A stretch of DNA of 47,892 nucleotides, taken from positions 1-47,892 of the forward strand of contig JAJEGN010000009.1 in the NCBI GenBank assembly GCA_022819855.1. The letters run 5' to 3'. The position numbers and the translations under genes were made by a program. This stretch comes from Gammaproteobacteria bacterium. GTDB lineage: Bacteria; Pseudomonadota; Gammaproteobacteria; Steroidobacterales; Rariloculaceae. Below, piece by piece: positions 18,636 to 28,354 of the stretch. The stretch's first letter is position 1. Every line of letters starts with the position of its first letter. Under the pieces are notes generated by a model that worked only from the letters and a program-made list of their open reading frames with translations, did no database searches and had not been told where the DNA came from.

Positions 18636-19640
18636 ATGGAAACGGTATTGACCGGGATCACGACGACGGGCACGCCGCACATCGGCAACTATGTCGGCGC
18701 GATCCGTCCCGCGGTCGAAGCGAGCGTTCGCGACGACGCGCGCTCGTTCTTCTTTCTCGCCGACTATCACTCGCTCGTGAAAAGCACGGACCCCGATCTC
18801 GTCGCGCGCTCGACGCTCGAAATCGCGGCCGCCTGGCTCGCGGCCGGCCTCGATCCCGAGAAGGTCCTGCTCTACCGGCAGTCGGACATCCCGGAGATTC
18901 CCGAACTCGCGTGGATACTCACCTGCGTCACGGCCAAGGGCCTCATGAACAGGGCGCACGCCTACAAGGCAGCCGTTGCCGAAAACGAAGCGGGCGGCGG
19001 CAAGGACCCCGACCGCGGCATCACGATGGGGCTCTTCAGCTACCCGATCCTGATGACGGCGGACATCCTCATGTTCAACGCCCACAAGGTGCCCGTCGGG
19101 CGGGACCAGAAACAGCACGTCGAGATGGCGCGCGACATCGCGGCGCGCTTCAATCACCACTTCGGCGAGACGTTCGTGCTGCCCGAGGCGGACATCCGCG
19201 AGCAAACGGCCGTGCTGCCGGGCCTGGACGGCCGCAAGATGTCGAAGAGCTATGGCAACACGATTCCGCTGTTCCTGGCCGAGAAACAACTGCGCAAGGC
19301 GATCATGAAGATCAGGACGAACTCGCAGTTGCCCGAGGAACCGAAGGATCCCGACGACAGCACGCTGTTCGCGATCTACCGGGCTTTCGCGACGCCCGAG
19401 GAGACCGAAGCTGTACGCGCGCGCTACCGCGAGGGGATCGGCTGGGGCGAGATGAAGCAGGTGCTCTTCGAGTACATCAACGACCATCTGAGTGCGGCAC
19501 GCGAAGAGCACGCCCGGCTCCTTGCCGCGCCCGACCACGTCGAACGAGTGTTGCAACAGGGCGCCGAGAAGGCGCGCGCTGCGAGCCGGCCGTTCCTCGA
19601 GGAGATTCGCCGCCGCGTCGGGCTCAGACCGCTCGGCTGA
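18636..19640 (+). CDS. trpS: Tryptophan--tRNA ligase
   Basis: 334 residues, the E. coli length. It is a class I synthetase: the HIGH-type motif is [10 protein letters not shown] (His15-Asn18) and the second signature is a perfect KMSKS at 201-205. It charges tRNA-Trp in the cytoplasm. The ATG at 18636 is 14 bases after the ggt-like gene, preceded by AGGA, so the two are probably cotranscribed. The frame is open far upstream but overlaps that gene. The aminotransferase gene is convergent on the other side. Confidence 0.96.
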   Translation: METVLTGITTTGTPHIGNYVGAIRPAVEASVRDDARSFFFLADYHSLVKSTDPDLVARSTLEIAAAWLAAGLDPEKVLLYRQSDIPEIPELAWILTCVTAKGLMNRAHAYKAAVAENEAGGGKDPDRGITMGLFSYPILMTADILMFNAHKVPVGRDQKQHVEMARDIAARFNHHFGETFVLPEADIREQTAVLPGLDGRKMSKSYGNTIPLFLAEKQLRKAIMKIRTNSQLPEEPKDPDDSTLFAIYRAFATPEETEAVRARYREGIGWGEMKQVLFEYINDHLSAAREEHARLLAAPDHVERVLQQGAEKARAASRPFLEEIRRRVGLRPLG

Positions 19641-19720
19641 GCTGGGTGGCGCATCGTCAGGCGCGCGCGCAGCAGGCGCGAACCGGCGCGGACTGCCTCA
19701 CCCCGGGACGACGGGATACC

Positions 19721-20950
19721 TCAGGCGACCGCCTCTGACCGCGACGCACCACGTTGCGCGCGGATCCACGCGAACGCCTCCGCCAGCGTCCGCGACTGCT
19801 CCCGGTTCATCGCCGCGACGTTCACGCGCGCCGGCGGCAGCATGTAGATGTGGAACTCGTTTTCCATGAGCAGCTGCTCGTCGGCGCTGATCGGCAGGCA
19901 GGAGAACATCCCCTGCTGGCGTTCGATGAAGCCTGCGTCGAGGCCCGGATTCGCGCGCTCGATGGTGCTGCGCAGCGCCGCGCGCAACTCGACGATGCGG
20001 GCGCGCACGGCATCGAGTTCGGCCCGCCACAGCGCCTTGAGCTCCGGAGTCGAGAGAATCTCGTGCACGATCGCCGCGCCTTGCTCGGGCGCCATGAAGT
20101 ACAGTTGCCGCACCGTGTCGCGCAGCTTGCGGCGTACGGCTTCGGCGTTGCGCGCTTCGGGCGGCAGCAGGATCGACAGGAGCCCGGCCCGGTCGCGGTA
20201 CACGCCGAACGACTTCGACGACGACACGGTCAGAAGCATTTCGGGCACGCTCGACGCCAGCAGCCGAACCCCGGTAACGTCCGCTTCGATACCGCGCCCG
20301 AAACCCTGGTAGGCCACATCGACAAACGGGATCGCGCCGGTCTCGACGACGATCTCGCCAACGGCCCGCCACAGGTCGAGCGTCAGGTCCTCGCCGGTCG
20401 GATTGTGGCAGCAGCCGTGCAGCAGCAGGAGATCGCCGGCGCGCATCGAACGCAGGTCCTCGAGCATGCCCGCGGCGTCGAGGCTCGCGCGCTGGCTGTC
20501 ATAGTAACGGTAGCTCCGGATCTCCATGCCGGCCTGCTCGAAGAACTCGATCTGATGACCCCACACTGGCGTCGAAACCCAGACCGCGCTGTCGGGGGAA
20601 AGGCCATGAACGAGTTCCGCGGCCGCCCTGAGTGCCGCACCGGCGCCAGGCGTTTGTGCGGAAACGATCCTTCCATCCGAGAGCGCCGCATGATCTTCGC
20701 CGAGCACGAGGGCTTCGACCCGGCGGCAGTAGTCGAGGTTGCCGAGCGGCGACCGGTAGGTCTTCGAGAGATTGCGCTCGAACAACCGGCCTTCAGCCCG
20801 GCGCACGGCCTGCATGACGGGCACGTTGCCGGAATCGTCCTTGAACACACCGATGCCGAGATCGATCTTGTCGGCATGCGTGTCGTTCGCAAGCCGCACG
20901 AACATCGCTTCGATCGAGTCGTTCGGTTGGTCGATCAGCTTACTGAGCAT
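19721..20950 (-). CDS. Aromatic/aspartate aminotransferase, class I
   Basis: 409 residues; the frame is open into uvrA, but the ATG at 20950 gives the family start MLSKLIDQPNDSIEAMFVRL. It is a fold-type I PLP enzyme: HGCCHNPTGED holds the conserved Asn, PFVDVAYQGFG the Asp, SSSKSFGVYRDRAG the Schiff-base Lys246, and PPARVNVAAMN the substrate-carboxylate Arg. It resembles E. coli TyrB/AspC, transferring amino groups among aspartate, tyrosine, phenylalanine and 2-oxoglutarate. TyrB and AspC cannot be separated by eye. It lies 23 bases downstream of uvrA on the same strand. Confidence 0.88.
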   Translation of the reverse strand: MLSKLIDQPNDSIEAMFVRLANDTHADKIDLGIGVFKDDSGNVPVMQAVRRAEGRLFERNLSKTYRSPLGNLDYCRRVEALVLGEDHAALSDGRIVSAQTPGAGAALRAAAELVHGLSPDSAVWVSTPVWGHQIEFFEQAGMEIRSYRYYDSQRASLDAAGMLEDLRSMRAGDLLLLHGCCHNPTGEDLTLDLWRAVGEIVVETGAIPFVDVAYQGFGRGIEADVTGVRLLASSVPEMLLTVSSSKSFGVYRDRAGLLSILLPPEARNAEAVRRKLRDTVRQLYFMAPEQGAAIVHEILSTPELKALWRAELDAVRARIVELRAALRSTIERANPGLDAGFIERQQGMFSCLPISADEQLLMENEFHIYMLPPARVNVAAMNREQSRTLAEAFAWIRAQRGASRSEAVA

Positions 20951-20973
20951 CGGATGGTCCCCGCGACGGCCGG

Positions 20974-23835
20974 CTACGTCTCCTGCACCGCCACACGTTG
21001 ATCCGTTCCGGGCAGGACGTCCCGCAGCGCCGCGCCCGTATGCGAACGCGGGTCGCCGGCGATGGCTTCCGGCGGTCCGACCGCGACGATCTCGCCGCCG
21101 CCTGAGCCGCCCTCCGGACCGAGGTCGATGATCCAGTCCGCCGTCTTGATCACCTCGAGGTTGTGTTCGATGACGACGACCGTATTGCCCTTGTCGCGCA
21201 GGCGGTACAGCACTTCGAGCAGTTGCGCGATGTCGTGGAAGTGCAGGCCCGTCGTCGGTTCGTCGAGGATGTAGAGCGTCGAGCCGGTGCTGCGTTTGGA
21301 CAGTTCCCTCGCGAGCTTCACGCGCTGGGCTTCGCCGCCGGAGAGCGTCGTCGCGTTCTGGCCGAGCTCGATGTAGGACAGCCCGACCGCGTCGAGCGTA
21401 CCGAGCTTCCTTGCGATCGCCGGGACGTTGCGGAAGAACTCGAGCCCTTCCTCGACGGTCATCCTCAGGACGTCGGAGATGTTCTTGCCCTTGTACCTGA
21501 TATCCAGAGTCTCGCGGTTGTAGCGCTTCCCCTGGCAGACGTCGCACCGCACGTAGATGTCCGGCAGGAAGTGCATCTCGACCTTGATGACGCCGTCGCC
21601 CTGGCAGGACTCGCAGCGTCCGCCCTTGACGTTGAAGCTGAACCGTCCGGGTTGATAGCCGCGCGAGCGCGACTCCTGGGTCGCCGCGAAGAGATCCCGG
21701 ATCGGCGTGAAGAGACCCGTGTACGTGGCCGGATTCGAGCGCGGCGTCCGGCCGATCGGGCTCTGGCTGATTTCGATCACGCGGTCGAAGTGCTCGAGGC
21801 CTTCGACTTCGTCAAATGCCGCCGGATCTTCGCCGCTTCTGTTGATTGCGCGCGCGGCGAGGCGATAGATGGTGTCGTTGATCAGCGTGCTCTTGCCCGA
21901 GCCCGAGACGCCCGTGACGCAGATCAGGAGGCCGGCCGGGATTTCGACGTCGATGGACTTGAGGTTGTTGCCGCGCGCACCGCGCACGGTCAGCACGGTC
22001 TGCTCGTCGAACTCCCGGCGTGTCGCGGGCAGGGGAATCCGGCGCCGGCCCGTCAGGTACTGTCCAGTCAGCGACGCAGGTTCCGCGCTGATCTCCTGCG
22101 GCGTGCCCTGGGCGACGATCTTGCCGCCGTGCACGCCCGCTCCCGGGCCGAGATCGACGACGTGATCGGCGGCGAGGATGGCGTCGGTGTCGTGCTCGAC
22201 CACGAGCACCGTGTTGCCGAGATCGCGCAGGTTCAGCAGCGTATCGAGCAGCCGCTTGTGGTCGCGTTGATGCAGGCCGATCGACGGCTCGTCGAGGATG
22301 TACATGACGCCGACGAGGCCCGAACCGATCTGGCTTGCGAGCCGGATGCGCTGCGCCTCGCCGCCCGACAGCGTCTCGGCGCTGCGGTCGAGCGTGAGGT
22401 AGCCGAGTCCCACGTCGGCAAGGAACCTGAGCCGGTCGCGAATCTCCTTGACGATCTTACCGGCGACCTCGCCGCGCCAGCCGGCGAGCTTCAGATCGCT
22501 CAGGAACTCGTGCGCCCGGTTCACGCTCAGGGCATTGATCTGCGGCAGGGCGCGATCGTCGACGAACACGTTGCGCGCCGCTTCGTTGAGGCGCGTGCCG
22601 GTGCAGCTTCCGCAGGGCTGCACGCTCTGATACCTGCCGAGCTGCTCGCGCACGGCGCTCGACTCGGTTTCCCGGAAGCGGCGCTGCATGTTCGGCACGA
22701 TGCCCTCGAAGGTGTGCCGCCACTGGTTCTCGCCGCCCTTTGCATTCACATAGCGAAATCGGATTCGCTCGCTGCCGCTGCCGTAGAGCACGATCTTGCG
22801 AATCCGTGACGGCAGCTTCTCGAACGGCGTCTCGATGTCGAAGCCGTAGTGCGCGCCGAGCGAGCTGATGACCCGGAAGAACCATGGGTTGTTGCGGTCC
22901 CAGCCGCGGATCGCGCCGCCCGCGAGCGACAGATGCGGGTGCCTGACGATTCTCTCGACGTCGAAGAACCGCCGCGCGCCGAGTCCGTCGCAGTCGGGGC
23001 ACGCGCCGATCGGGTTGTTGAAGGAAAACAGGCGCGGCTCGAGTTCGGCGATGCTGTAGCCGCATTCCGGGCAGGCGAACCGGTTCGAGAACACGATCGG
23101 CTCTCTGCCGGGCTCGTCCATGAACGTGATCTGCGCGACGCCGTCGCCGACATCGAGCGCCGTCTCGAAGGACTCGGCGAGCCGCAGCGCGATGTCGGGC
23201 CGGATCCTGAGCCGATCGATCACCGCCTCGATGTCGTGCTTGACCTTCGGGTCGAGCGTCGGCGTCGCATCGAGGTCGAAGGTCGTGCCGTCGATGCGTA
23301 CGCGGACGAAACCCGCGGCGCGAAGCTCTCCGAGCTTTTCAGCGTGCTCGCCTTTTCGCGACTTGACGACCGGCGCGAGGAGTGCCGTGCGCGTGCCCTC
23401 GGCCAGCGCCAACACCTGGTCGACCATCTGCGAGACGCTTTGCGCCGCCAGCGTCGAACCATGCTCGGGGCAGCGCGGGATACCGGCTCGCGCGTAAAGC
23501 AGCCGCAGGTAGTCGTGGATCTCGGTGACTGTGCCGACGGTCGAGCGCGGATTGTGCGAGGTCGACTTCTGTTCGATGGAGATTGCCGGCGAGAGCCCTT
23601 CGATATGATCGACGTCGGGCTTTTCCATCATCGACAGGAACTGCCGCGCGTAGGCCGACAGCGACTCGACGTAGCGGCGCTGCCCTTCGGCATAGAGCGT
23701 GTCGAACGCGAGCGACGACTTGCCCGAGCCGGACAGTCCCGTGAACACGATGAGCTTGTCCCGCGGCAGATCGAGGTCGATGCCCTGCAGGTTGTGCGTG
23801 CGTGCGCCGCGGATCTGGATTTGCTGCGTCGACAT
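20974..23835 (-). CDS. uvrA: UvrABC excinuclease subunit A
   Basis: 953 residues (E. coli 940). It is a damage-recognition ATPase of nucleotide excision repair with duplicated ABC modules. The first Walker A is GLSGSGKSS near residue 33; a zinc-finger follows (CPECGYSI...CPDCDGLG); the first ABC signature [18 protein letters not shown] precedes [14 protein letters not shown]. The second Walker A is GVSGSGKST, then a second zinc-finger (CESCQGDG...CDVCQGKRY) and a second signature. It is divergent from ssb, a conserved arrangement. The promoter-like elements are listed separately. Confidence 0.97.
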   Translation of the reverse strand: MSTQQIQIRGARTHNLQGIDLDLPRDKLIVFTGLSGSGKSSLAFDTLYAEGQRRYVESLSAYARQFLSMMEKPDVDHIEGLSPAISIEQKSTSHNPRSTVGTVTEIHDYLRLLYARAGIPRCPEHGSTLAAQSVSQMVDQVLALAEGTRTALLAPVVKSRKGEHAEKLGELRAAGFVRVRIDGTTFDLDATPTLDPKVKHDIEAVIDRLRIRPDIALRLAESFETALDVGDGVAQITFMDEPGREPIVFSNRFACPECGYSIAELEPRLFSFNNPIGACPDCDGLGARRFFDVERIVRHPHLSLAGGAIRGWDRNNPWFFRVISSLGAHYGFDIETPFEKLPSRIRKIVLYGSGSERIRFRYVNAKGGENQWRHTFEGIVPNMQRRFRETESSAVREQLGRYQSVQPCGSCTGTRLNEAARNVFVDDRALPQINALSVNRAHEFLSDLKLAGWRGEVAGKIVKEIRDRLRFLADVGLGYLTLDRSAETLSGGEAQRIRLASQIGSGLVGVMYILDEPSIGLHQRDHKRLLDTLLNLRDLGNTVLVVEHDTDAILAADHVVDLGPGAGVHGGKIVAQGTPQEISAEPASLTGQYLTGRRRIPLPATRREFDEQTVLTVRGARGNNLKSIDVEIPAGLLICVTGVSGSGKSTLINDTIYRLAARAINRSGEDPAAFDEVEGLEHFDRVIEISQSPIGRTPRSNPATYTGLFTPIRDLFAATQESRSRGYQPGRFSFNVKGGRCESCQGDGVIKVEMHFLPDIYVRCDVCQGKRYNRETLDIRYKGKNISDVLRMTVEEGLEFFRNVPAIARKLGTLDAVGLSYIELGQNATTLSGGEAQRVKLARELSKRSTGSTLYILDEPTTGLHFHDIAQLLEVLYRLRDKGNTVVVIEHNLEVIKTADWIIDLGPEGGSGGGEIVAVGPPEAIAGDPRSHTGAALRDVLPGTDQRVAVQET

Positions 23836-23870
23836 GGGCGGGATGAACGGGGCCGCGAGGCCAAACGAGC

Positions 23871-23900
23871 ACTATACGATGCTCGCGAACCCCGGCGCAA
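23871..23900 (-). promoter_or_regulatory. Sigma-70 promoter for uvrA
   Basis: On the minus strand TTGCGC (plus 23895-23900) is followed after 18 bases by TATAGT (plus 23871-23876), about 35 bases upstream of the uvrA ATG. I looked for an SOS box (CTGT-N8-ACAG) here because the E. coli uvrA/ssb region has one, and saw none. Confidence 0.55.
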
Positions 23901-23946
23901 AGCCGGCGCGACAGCGAATTCCTCGCCTCCGTGCCGAGTTTTTCTG

Positions 23947-23975
23947 CTGTCATCGGCCAAGGCAGCACGTACAAT
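23947..23975 (+). promoter_or_regulatory. Sigma-70 promoter for ssb
   Basis: CTGTCA at 23947-23952, a 17-base spacer and TACAAT at 23970-23975. Transcription would start near 23982, leaving about 50 untranslated bases before ssb. It is back to back with the uvrA promoter, about 50 bases away. Confidence 0.6.
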
Positions 23976-24031
23976 GAGCGGCTACAAATCCGGGCGACAA
24001 ACCGGGTCCCATTCACACGACGGGAGTTCGA

Positions 24032-24478
24032 ATGGCAAGGGGTATCAACAAGGTCATCCTGGTCGGCAATCTTGGCGCCGACCCGGAAACGCGCTACATG
24101 CCAAGCGGCGGCGCAGTGACGAACATACGGGTCGCGACCACGGATTCCTGGCGCGACAAGGAGAGCGGCGAACAGCAGGAACGCACCGAATGGCACAGTG
24201 TCGCCTTGTTCGGCCGCCTCGGGGAGATCGCCGGGGAATACCTCAGGAAGGGCAGGCAGGTCTATATCGAGGGCCGGCTCAGAACGCGCAAGTGGCAGGA
24301 TCGTGACGGCAACGACCGCTATACGACCGAGATCATAGCCAACGAGATGCAGATGCTCGGCGGACGCGGCGACACCGGCGGAGCGCCGTCAAGACCCGCA
24401 CAGGCCGCCGCGCCGGCCGCAGCCGCAGCAGCCACTACGACTGAGTCGGGCGACTTCGACGACGATATCCCGTTCTGA
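24032..24478 (+). CDS. ssb: Single-stranded DNA-binding protein
   Basis: 148 residues beginning [23 protein letters not shown]. An OB-fold occupies residues 1-110 or so. A low-complexity Pro/Ala linker ([18 protein letters not shown]) precedes the acidic tip DFDDDIPF, the docking peptide for replication and repair partners. It is somewhat shorter than E. coli SSB (178) because of a short linker. It is divergent from uvrA. Confidence 0.96.
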   Translation: MARGINKVILVGNLGADPETRYMPSGGAVTNIRVATTDSWRDKESGEQQERTEWHSVALFGRLGEIAGEYLRKGRQVYIEGRLRTRKWQDRDGNDRYTTEIIANEMQMLGGRGDTGGAPSRPAQAAAPAAAAAATTTESGDFDDDIPF

Positions 24479-24558
24479 ATTACCGTTGCGCGGCCCTGCG
24501 TGAACGCGTAACGTTGCCGTCCCGACCGTCAACGGGTCAGCGGCAGGGTTCGATCGAA

Positions 24559-25908
24559 TTGAGCGAACGCTTCTACATCAAGACCTTCGGCTGTCAGATG
24601 AACGAGTACGACTCGGCGAAGATGGCCGACGTGCTCGCGGAGTCGCTCGGCGCAAGCGCGGCCGAGTCGCCCGACGATGCCCGGATCCTGCTGCTGAATA
24701 CCTGCTCGGTGCGCGAGAAGGCGCAGGAGAAGGTGTTCTCGCTGCTCGGCAGGTGGCGCGCGCTCAAGGAGCGCCGCCCGAACACGATCATCGGCGTCGG
24801 CGGCTGCGTCGCGAGCCAGGAGGGCGAGGCGATCGTCGCGCGCGCGCCGTTCGTCGATGTCGTTTTCGGGCCGCAGACGCTGCACCGGCTGCCCGAGATG
24901 ATCGGCAGCGTCCGCTCGGGCAAGCGCAGCGTCGTCGACGTGAGCTTCCCGGAGATCGAGAAGTTCGACGTCATTCCCGAGCCGAGCAGCACCTCGTGCA
25001 CCGCGTTCCTGTCGGTCATGGAAGGGTGCAGCAAGTACTGCACTTTCTGCGTCGTGCCGTATACGCGCGGCGAGGAGATCAGCCGCCCGCTCGACGACGT
25101 GATCGCCGAGGCCTGGCGGCTCGCGGAGCTCGGCGTCAGCGAGATCAACCTGCTCGGCCAGAACGTCAACGCGTACCGAGGGGATGTGCATGGCGGGGGG
25201 ACAGCGGATCTCGCGACTCTGATCCACTACGTCGCAGCGATCGATGGCGTCGAACGCATCCGCTTCACGACCTCGCATCCGGCGGAATTCACCGACTCGC
25301 TGGTCGAGGCCTACCGCGATGTCGACAAGCTCGCCGGCTACCTGCACCTGCCCGTGCAGAGCGGTTCGGACCGGATACTCACGGCGATGAGGCGCGGCTA
25401 TACCGCAGCGGAGTATCTCGCGAAGATCGAAGCGCTGAAGCGGGCGCGGCCGGGCCTGTCGATCTCTTCGGACTTCATCGTCGGTTTTCCCGGCGAGACC
25501 GAGGCGGACTTCGAGGAGACGCTCGACCTGATCCGCGCCGTCGGTTTCGACCAGTCGTTCAGCTTCATCTTCAGCGCCCGGCCGGGCACGCCCGCCGCCG
25601 CACTCGACGATCCCGTGCCGCATGCCGCCAAGCAACGGCGCCTCGAGCGCCTGCAGGCGCTCGTCAACACACAGGCCGCCGCGATCAGCCGCGCCATGGT
25701 TGGTTCGGTCGAGCGCGTTCTCGTCGAGAAAACATCGAAGAAATCCAGTCGCGAGCTTGCGGGACGAACCGAAAACAACCGCTGGGTCAATTTCCCTGCC
25801 GATCCTCGTCTCGTGGGACAATTCGTCGACGTGGTGATCACCGAAGCCCTGCCCAACAGTCTGCGAGGCCGCATTGCGAGCGTGGCGGCGCACAAGTCCG
25901 TTGCCTGA
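24559..25908 (+). CDS. miaB: tRNA-2-methylthio-N6-dimethylallyladenosine synthase
   Basis: 449 residues. The TTG at 24559 is chosen because the following [23 protein letters not shown] aligns with the E. coli MiaB start; a TTG 45 bases upstream adds unrelated residues. It adds a methylthio group to i6A37 of tRNAs. N-terminal cluster cysteines are Cys12, Cys49 and Cys83; the radical-SAM triad is Cys157, Cys161 and Cys164 (GCSKYCTFC). A TRAM domain lies at the C-terminus. It begins the miaB-ybeZ-ybeY-ybeX-lnt block. Confidence 0.95.
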   Translation: MSERFYIKTFGCQMNEYDSAKMADVLAESLGASAAESPDDARILLLNTCSVREKAQEKVFSLLGRWRALKERRPNTIIGVGGCVASQEGEAIVARAPFVDVVFGPQTLHRLPEMIGSVRSGKRSVVDVSFPEIEKFDVIPEPSSTSCTAFLSVMEGCSKYCTFCVVPYTRGEEISRPLDDVIAEAWRLAELGVSEINLLGQNVNAYRGDVHGGGTADLATLIHYVAAIDGVERIRFTTSHPAEFTDSLVEAYRDVDKLAGYLHLPVQSGSDRILTAMRRGYTAAEYLAKIEALKRARPGLSISSDFIVGFPGETEADFEETLDLIRAVGFDQSFSFIFSARPGTPAAALDDPVPHAAKQRRLERLQALVNTQAAAISRAMVGSVERVLVEKTSKKSSRELAGRTENNRWVNFPADPRLVGQFVDVVITEALPNSLRGRIASVAAHKSVA

Positions 25909-26890
25909 AGCCAGCGCAGCCGAACATCTGCTCGATGTCGTGCTCGCGCCCGACGATCACGAGCGCATGGCCAACCTGTGCGGACAGTTCGACGAGCACA
26001 TCCGGCAGATCGAGGACAGGCTCGGCCTGAGAATCCGCAACCGCGGCAATCGCTTCGAGCTTGCGGGCAGCGAGGCGGCGACGAACCAGGGCGCAATGGT
26101 GCTCAAGGCGCTGTTCGCCGCCACGGGCACGGAGCAACTCGATCCGGAGCGGGTACACATGACGCTCGTCGAGCACGCCCATCCGGAGACCGCGGTGCCG
26201 CGCTCCGACGATTACGTATTGCACGCCCGGCGCCGCGATGTCCGCGCCCGGGGACCCAACCAGATCGCCTACGTCAGGGCGCTGCGCGAGCGCGATCTGA
26301 CGTTCGGGATCGGTCCGGCCGGAACCGGCAAGACCTACCTCGCCGTGGCTGCCGCAGTGGAGGCGCTTGGCGCGGACGCCGTCCGACGGATCGTGCTCGT
26401 GCGACCGGCTGTCGAGGCGGGCGAGCGGCTCGGCTTCCTGCCCGGCGACATGGCGCAGAAAGTCGATCCCTATCTTCGGCCGATGTACGATGCGCTCTAC
26501 GAAATGATGGGCTTCGACCGGGTCGGCAAGCTCATCGATCGCCATGTGATCGAAGTCGCACCGCTGGCGTTCATGCGCGGGCGCACGCTCAACGAGGCGT
26601 TCGTCATTCTCGACGAAGCGCAGAACACGACGCCGGAGCAGATGAAGATGTTCCTGACGCGAATCGGCTTCGGTTCGCGCGCCGTCGTGACCGGAGACGT
26701 TACGCAGACGGACCTCCCGCCGGGCAGGTTGTCGGGACTCAATCACGCGAGCCGCGTGCTCGGCAGCATCGCGGGCGTGGCTTTCGTGCACTTCGGTCCG
26801 AAGGACGTCGTGCGCCACCCGCTCGTGCAGCGCATCGTTGCGGCCTACGCCGATGACGATGCGAAGCGGCGCGACGGGGAGCCGCAATGA
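25901..26890 (+). CDS. ybeZ: PhoH-like ATPase (YbeZ)
   Basis: 329 residues from the TTG at 25901, which overlaps the miaB stop and gives the family-like [28 protein letters not shown] start; a TTG at 25874 is the alternative. A KH-like N-terminal part is followed by the PhoH ATPase with Walker A GPAGTGKT (138-145) and Walker [10 protein letters not shown]. The partner is YbeY, encoded next with a four-base overlap; the pair is linked to rRNA maturation and RNA quality control. Confidence 0.93.
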   Translation: MPEASAAEHLLDVVLAPDDHERMANLCGQFDEHIRQIEDRLGLRIRNRGNRFELAGSEAATNQGAMVLKALFAATGTEQLDPERVHMTLVEHAHPETAVPRSDDYVLHARRRDVRARGPNQIAYVRALRERDLTFGIGPAGTGKTYLAVAAAVEALGADAVRRIVLVRPAVEAGERLGFLPGDMAQKVDPYLRPMYDALYEMMGFDRVGKLIDRHVIEVAPLAFMRGRTLNEAFVILDEAQNTTPEQMKMFLTRIGFGSRAVVTGDVTQTDLPPGRLSGLNHASRVLGSIAGVAFVHFGPKDVVRHPLVQRIVAAYADDDAKRRDGEPQ

Positions 26891-27360
26891 TGGGCGAGTG
26901 CCTGTCCATCGTGATCCAGGACGCCTGCCCGTCGCAATCCAGGCCGTCGGCGGACGACCTGCGCACCTGGGTCGGTTCAGCGCTTGACCCCGACGTCGTC
27001 GGCGAACTGACGTTGCGGATCGTGTCCGAAGCCGAGTCCGCGGAACTCAATTCGCGTTACAGGGGCGCGACGGGGCCGACCAACGTGCTCGCCTTCCCGG
27101 CTCAGCCCGATTTGCCCACCGCAGGGGATGAGCTGCCGCCGCTCGGCGACCTCGTCATCTGCGCGCCGGTCGTTGCGCGCGAAGCGGCGAGCCAGGGCAA
27201 GCCGCCCGAAGCTCACTGGGCGCACATCGTCATCCACGGTGTCCTGCACCTGGTCGGCTACGACCATGACTCCGAACCGCAGGCCGAGCGCATGGAAGAC
27301 CGGGAGCGCGTGCTGCTCGGCGGTTTTGGAGTGCCCGATCCCTATCGTCAGCGCCCGTGA
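26887..27360 (+). CDS. ybeY: Endoribonuclease YbeY (16S rRNA 3'-end maturation)
   Basis: 157 residues. The zinc site H-x3-H-x5-H is perfect: His117, His121 and His127 in HGVLHLVGYDH. The central GPTNVLAFP segment is the conserved UPF0054 core. The ATG overlaps the ybeZ stop (ATGATG). YbeY acts in 16S rRNA processing and ribosome quality control with YbeZ. The C-terminus ends PYRQRP. Confidence 0.95.
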   Translation: MMGECLSIVIQDACPSQSRPSADDLRTWVGSALDPDVVGELTLRIVSEAESAELNSRYRGATGPTNVLAFPAQPDLPTAGDELPPLGDLVICAPVVAREAASQGKPPEAHWAHIVIHGVLHLVGYDHDSEPQAERMEDRERVLLGGFGVPDPYRQRP

Positions 27361-27376
27361 GCCGCTTTGCGTTCAG

Positions 27377-27402
27377 CAGCGGGCGCCGTCCCGGCGCCGC
27401 TG
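27377..27402 (+). other. Strong hairpin between ybeY and ybeX
   Basis: CAGC at 27377-27380 and GGCGCCG at 27382-27388 pair with CGGCGCCGCTG at 27392-27402, leaving a single bulged G and a three-base loop: about 11 GC-rich pairs. It begins 17 bases after the ybeY stop. No T-tract follows, so it is a weak terminator candidate; it could be an mRNA-stabilising or processing element inside the otherwise tightly packed operon. Confidence 0.45.
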
Positions 27403-27484
27403 AGCCCGGTGTCGTCGGCGGAGCTGCCGCGACGCTCGACTAGTTGCAACGGCCGATTCCCCGCTGCAAGATACGATCATCCTC

Positions 27485-28354
27485 ATGCCCGACGAACCTC
27501 CCTCCAGTCCCCAGCAGACGAGCCGCCAAGGGTGGTGGGCGCGCCTGTTCCGTGGGCGCGGCAGCGAAGCCGCGGACAGACGCGAAATCATCGATTTTCT
27601 GACGGAGTGCCGAACCCGCAACCGGCTCGCCGGGGACGAGTTCGCGATGCTGCAGGGCGTGCTCGACGTCTCCAAGACGCATGTGCGCGAGATCATGGTG
27701 CCGCGCTCGCACATGGTCGTCCTGCCGCAGGACGAGAGCCTCGATACGCTGCTTCGGATCATCATCGATTCCGGTCACTCGCGTTTTCCGGTGATCGGCG
27801 AGGACCGCGACGAGGTCGTCGGCATCCTGCTCGCGAAGGACCTGCTCAGGCATGTCGGCGACTCCAACCGGGATTTCGAGATTCAGGAACTCCTGCGGCC
27901 CGCCATCTACATCCCGGAGAGCAAGCGCCTGAATACGCTCCTTGCCGAGTTCAAGGCGAGCCACAACCATATCGCGATCGTCGTGGACGAATACGGCGGC
28001 GTGGCGGGGCTCGCGACGATCGAAGATGTCCTCGAACAGATCGTCGGCGATATCGACGATGAGCATGACCCCGAGGAAGCCGAGCAAATCCAGCCCCAGG
28101 ACGGCGGCGGCCATGTCGTGCGCGCCGTGACGCGCATAGAGGATTTCAACGAATACTTCCGAGTCGAACTCCGCGACGAGGAGTACGAGACGGTTGGCGG
28201 CCTGGTCATGCACCAGCTTGGACGGCTGCCGCGGCGCGGCGAGCATCTCGAGTACGGCGGTTTCCGCTTCCGGATATTGCGCGGCGACCGGCGCCGAATC
28301 GACAGCATCGAGGTCATGCGGCTCGATTCGCCGAGCGGGCTCGGGACGTCTTGA
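27485..28354 (+). CDS. ybeX: CBS-domain protein YbeX (CorC/HlyC family)
   Basis: 289 residues (E. coli YbeX 292). Two CBS domains (about 65-190) contain VREIMVPRSHMVVL and SRFPVIGEDRDEVVGILLAKDLL, and a CorC_HlyC transporter-associated domain closes the protein (about 205-280). It is soluble, with no membrane helices seen. It is linked genetically to Mg2+/Co2+ handling and, in E. coli, to ribosome metabolism. Its stop overlaps the putative TTG start of lnt (TTGA). Confidence 0.93.
   Translation: MPDEPPSSPQQTSRQGWWARLFRGRGSEAADRREIIDFLTECRTRNRLAGDEFAMLQGVLDVSKTHVREIMVPRSHMVVLPQDESLDTLLRIIIDSGHSRFPVIGEDRDEVVGILLAKDLLRHVGDSNRDFEIQELLRPAIYIPESKRLNTLLAEFKASHNHIAIVVDEYGGVAGLATIEDVLEQIVGDIDDEHDPEEAEQIQPQDGGGHVVRAVTRIEDFNEYFRVELRDEEYETVGGLVMHQLGRLPRRGEHLEYGGFRFRILRGDRRRIDSIEVMRLDSPSGLGTS

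Noticed and set aside
23836..24031. Possible LexA box between uvrA and ssb
   Set aside because: CTG at 23947 and CAG at 23963 have the wrong spacing (13 bases) for the CTGT-N8-ACAG operator.
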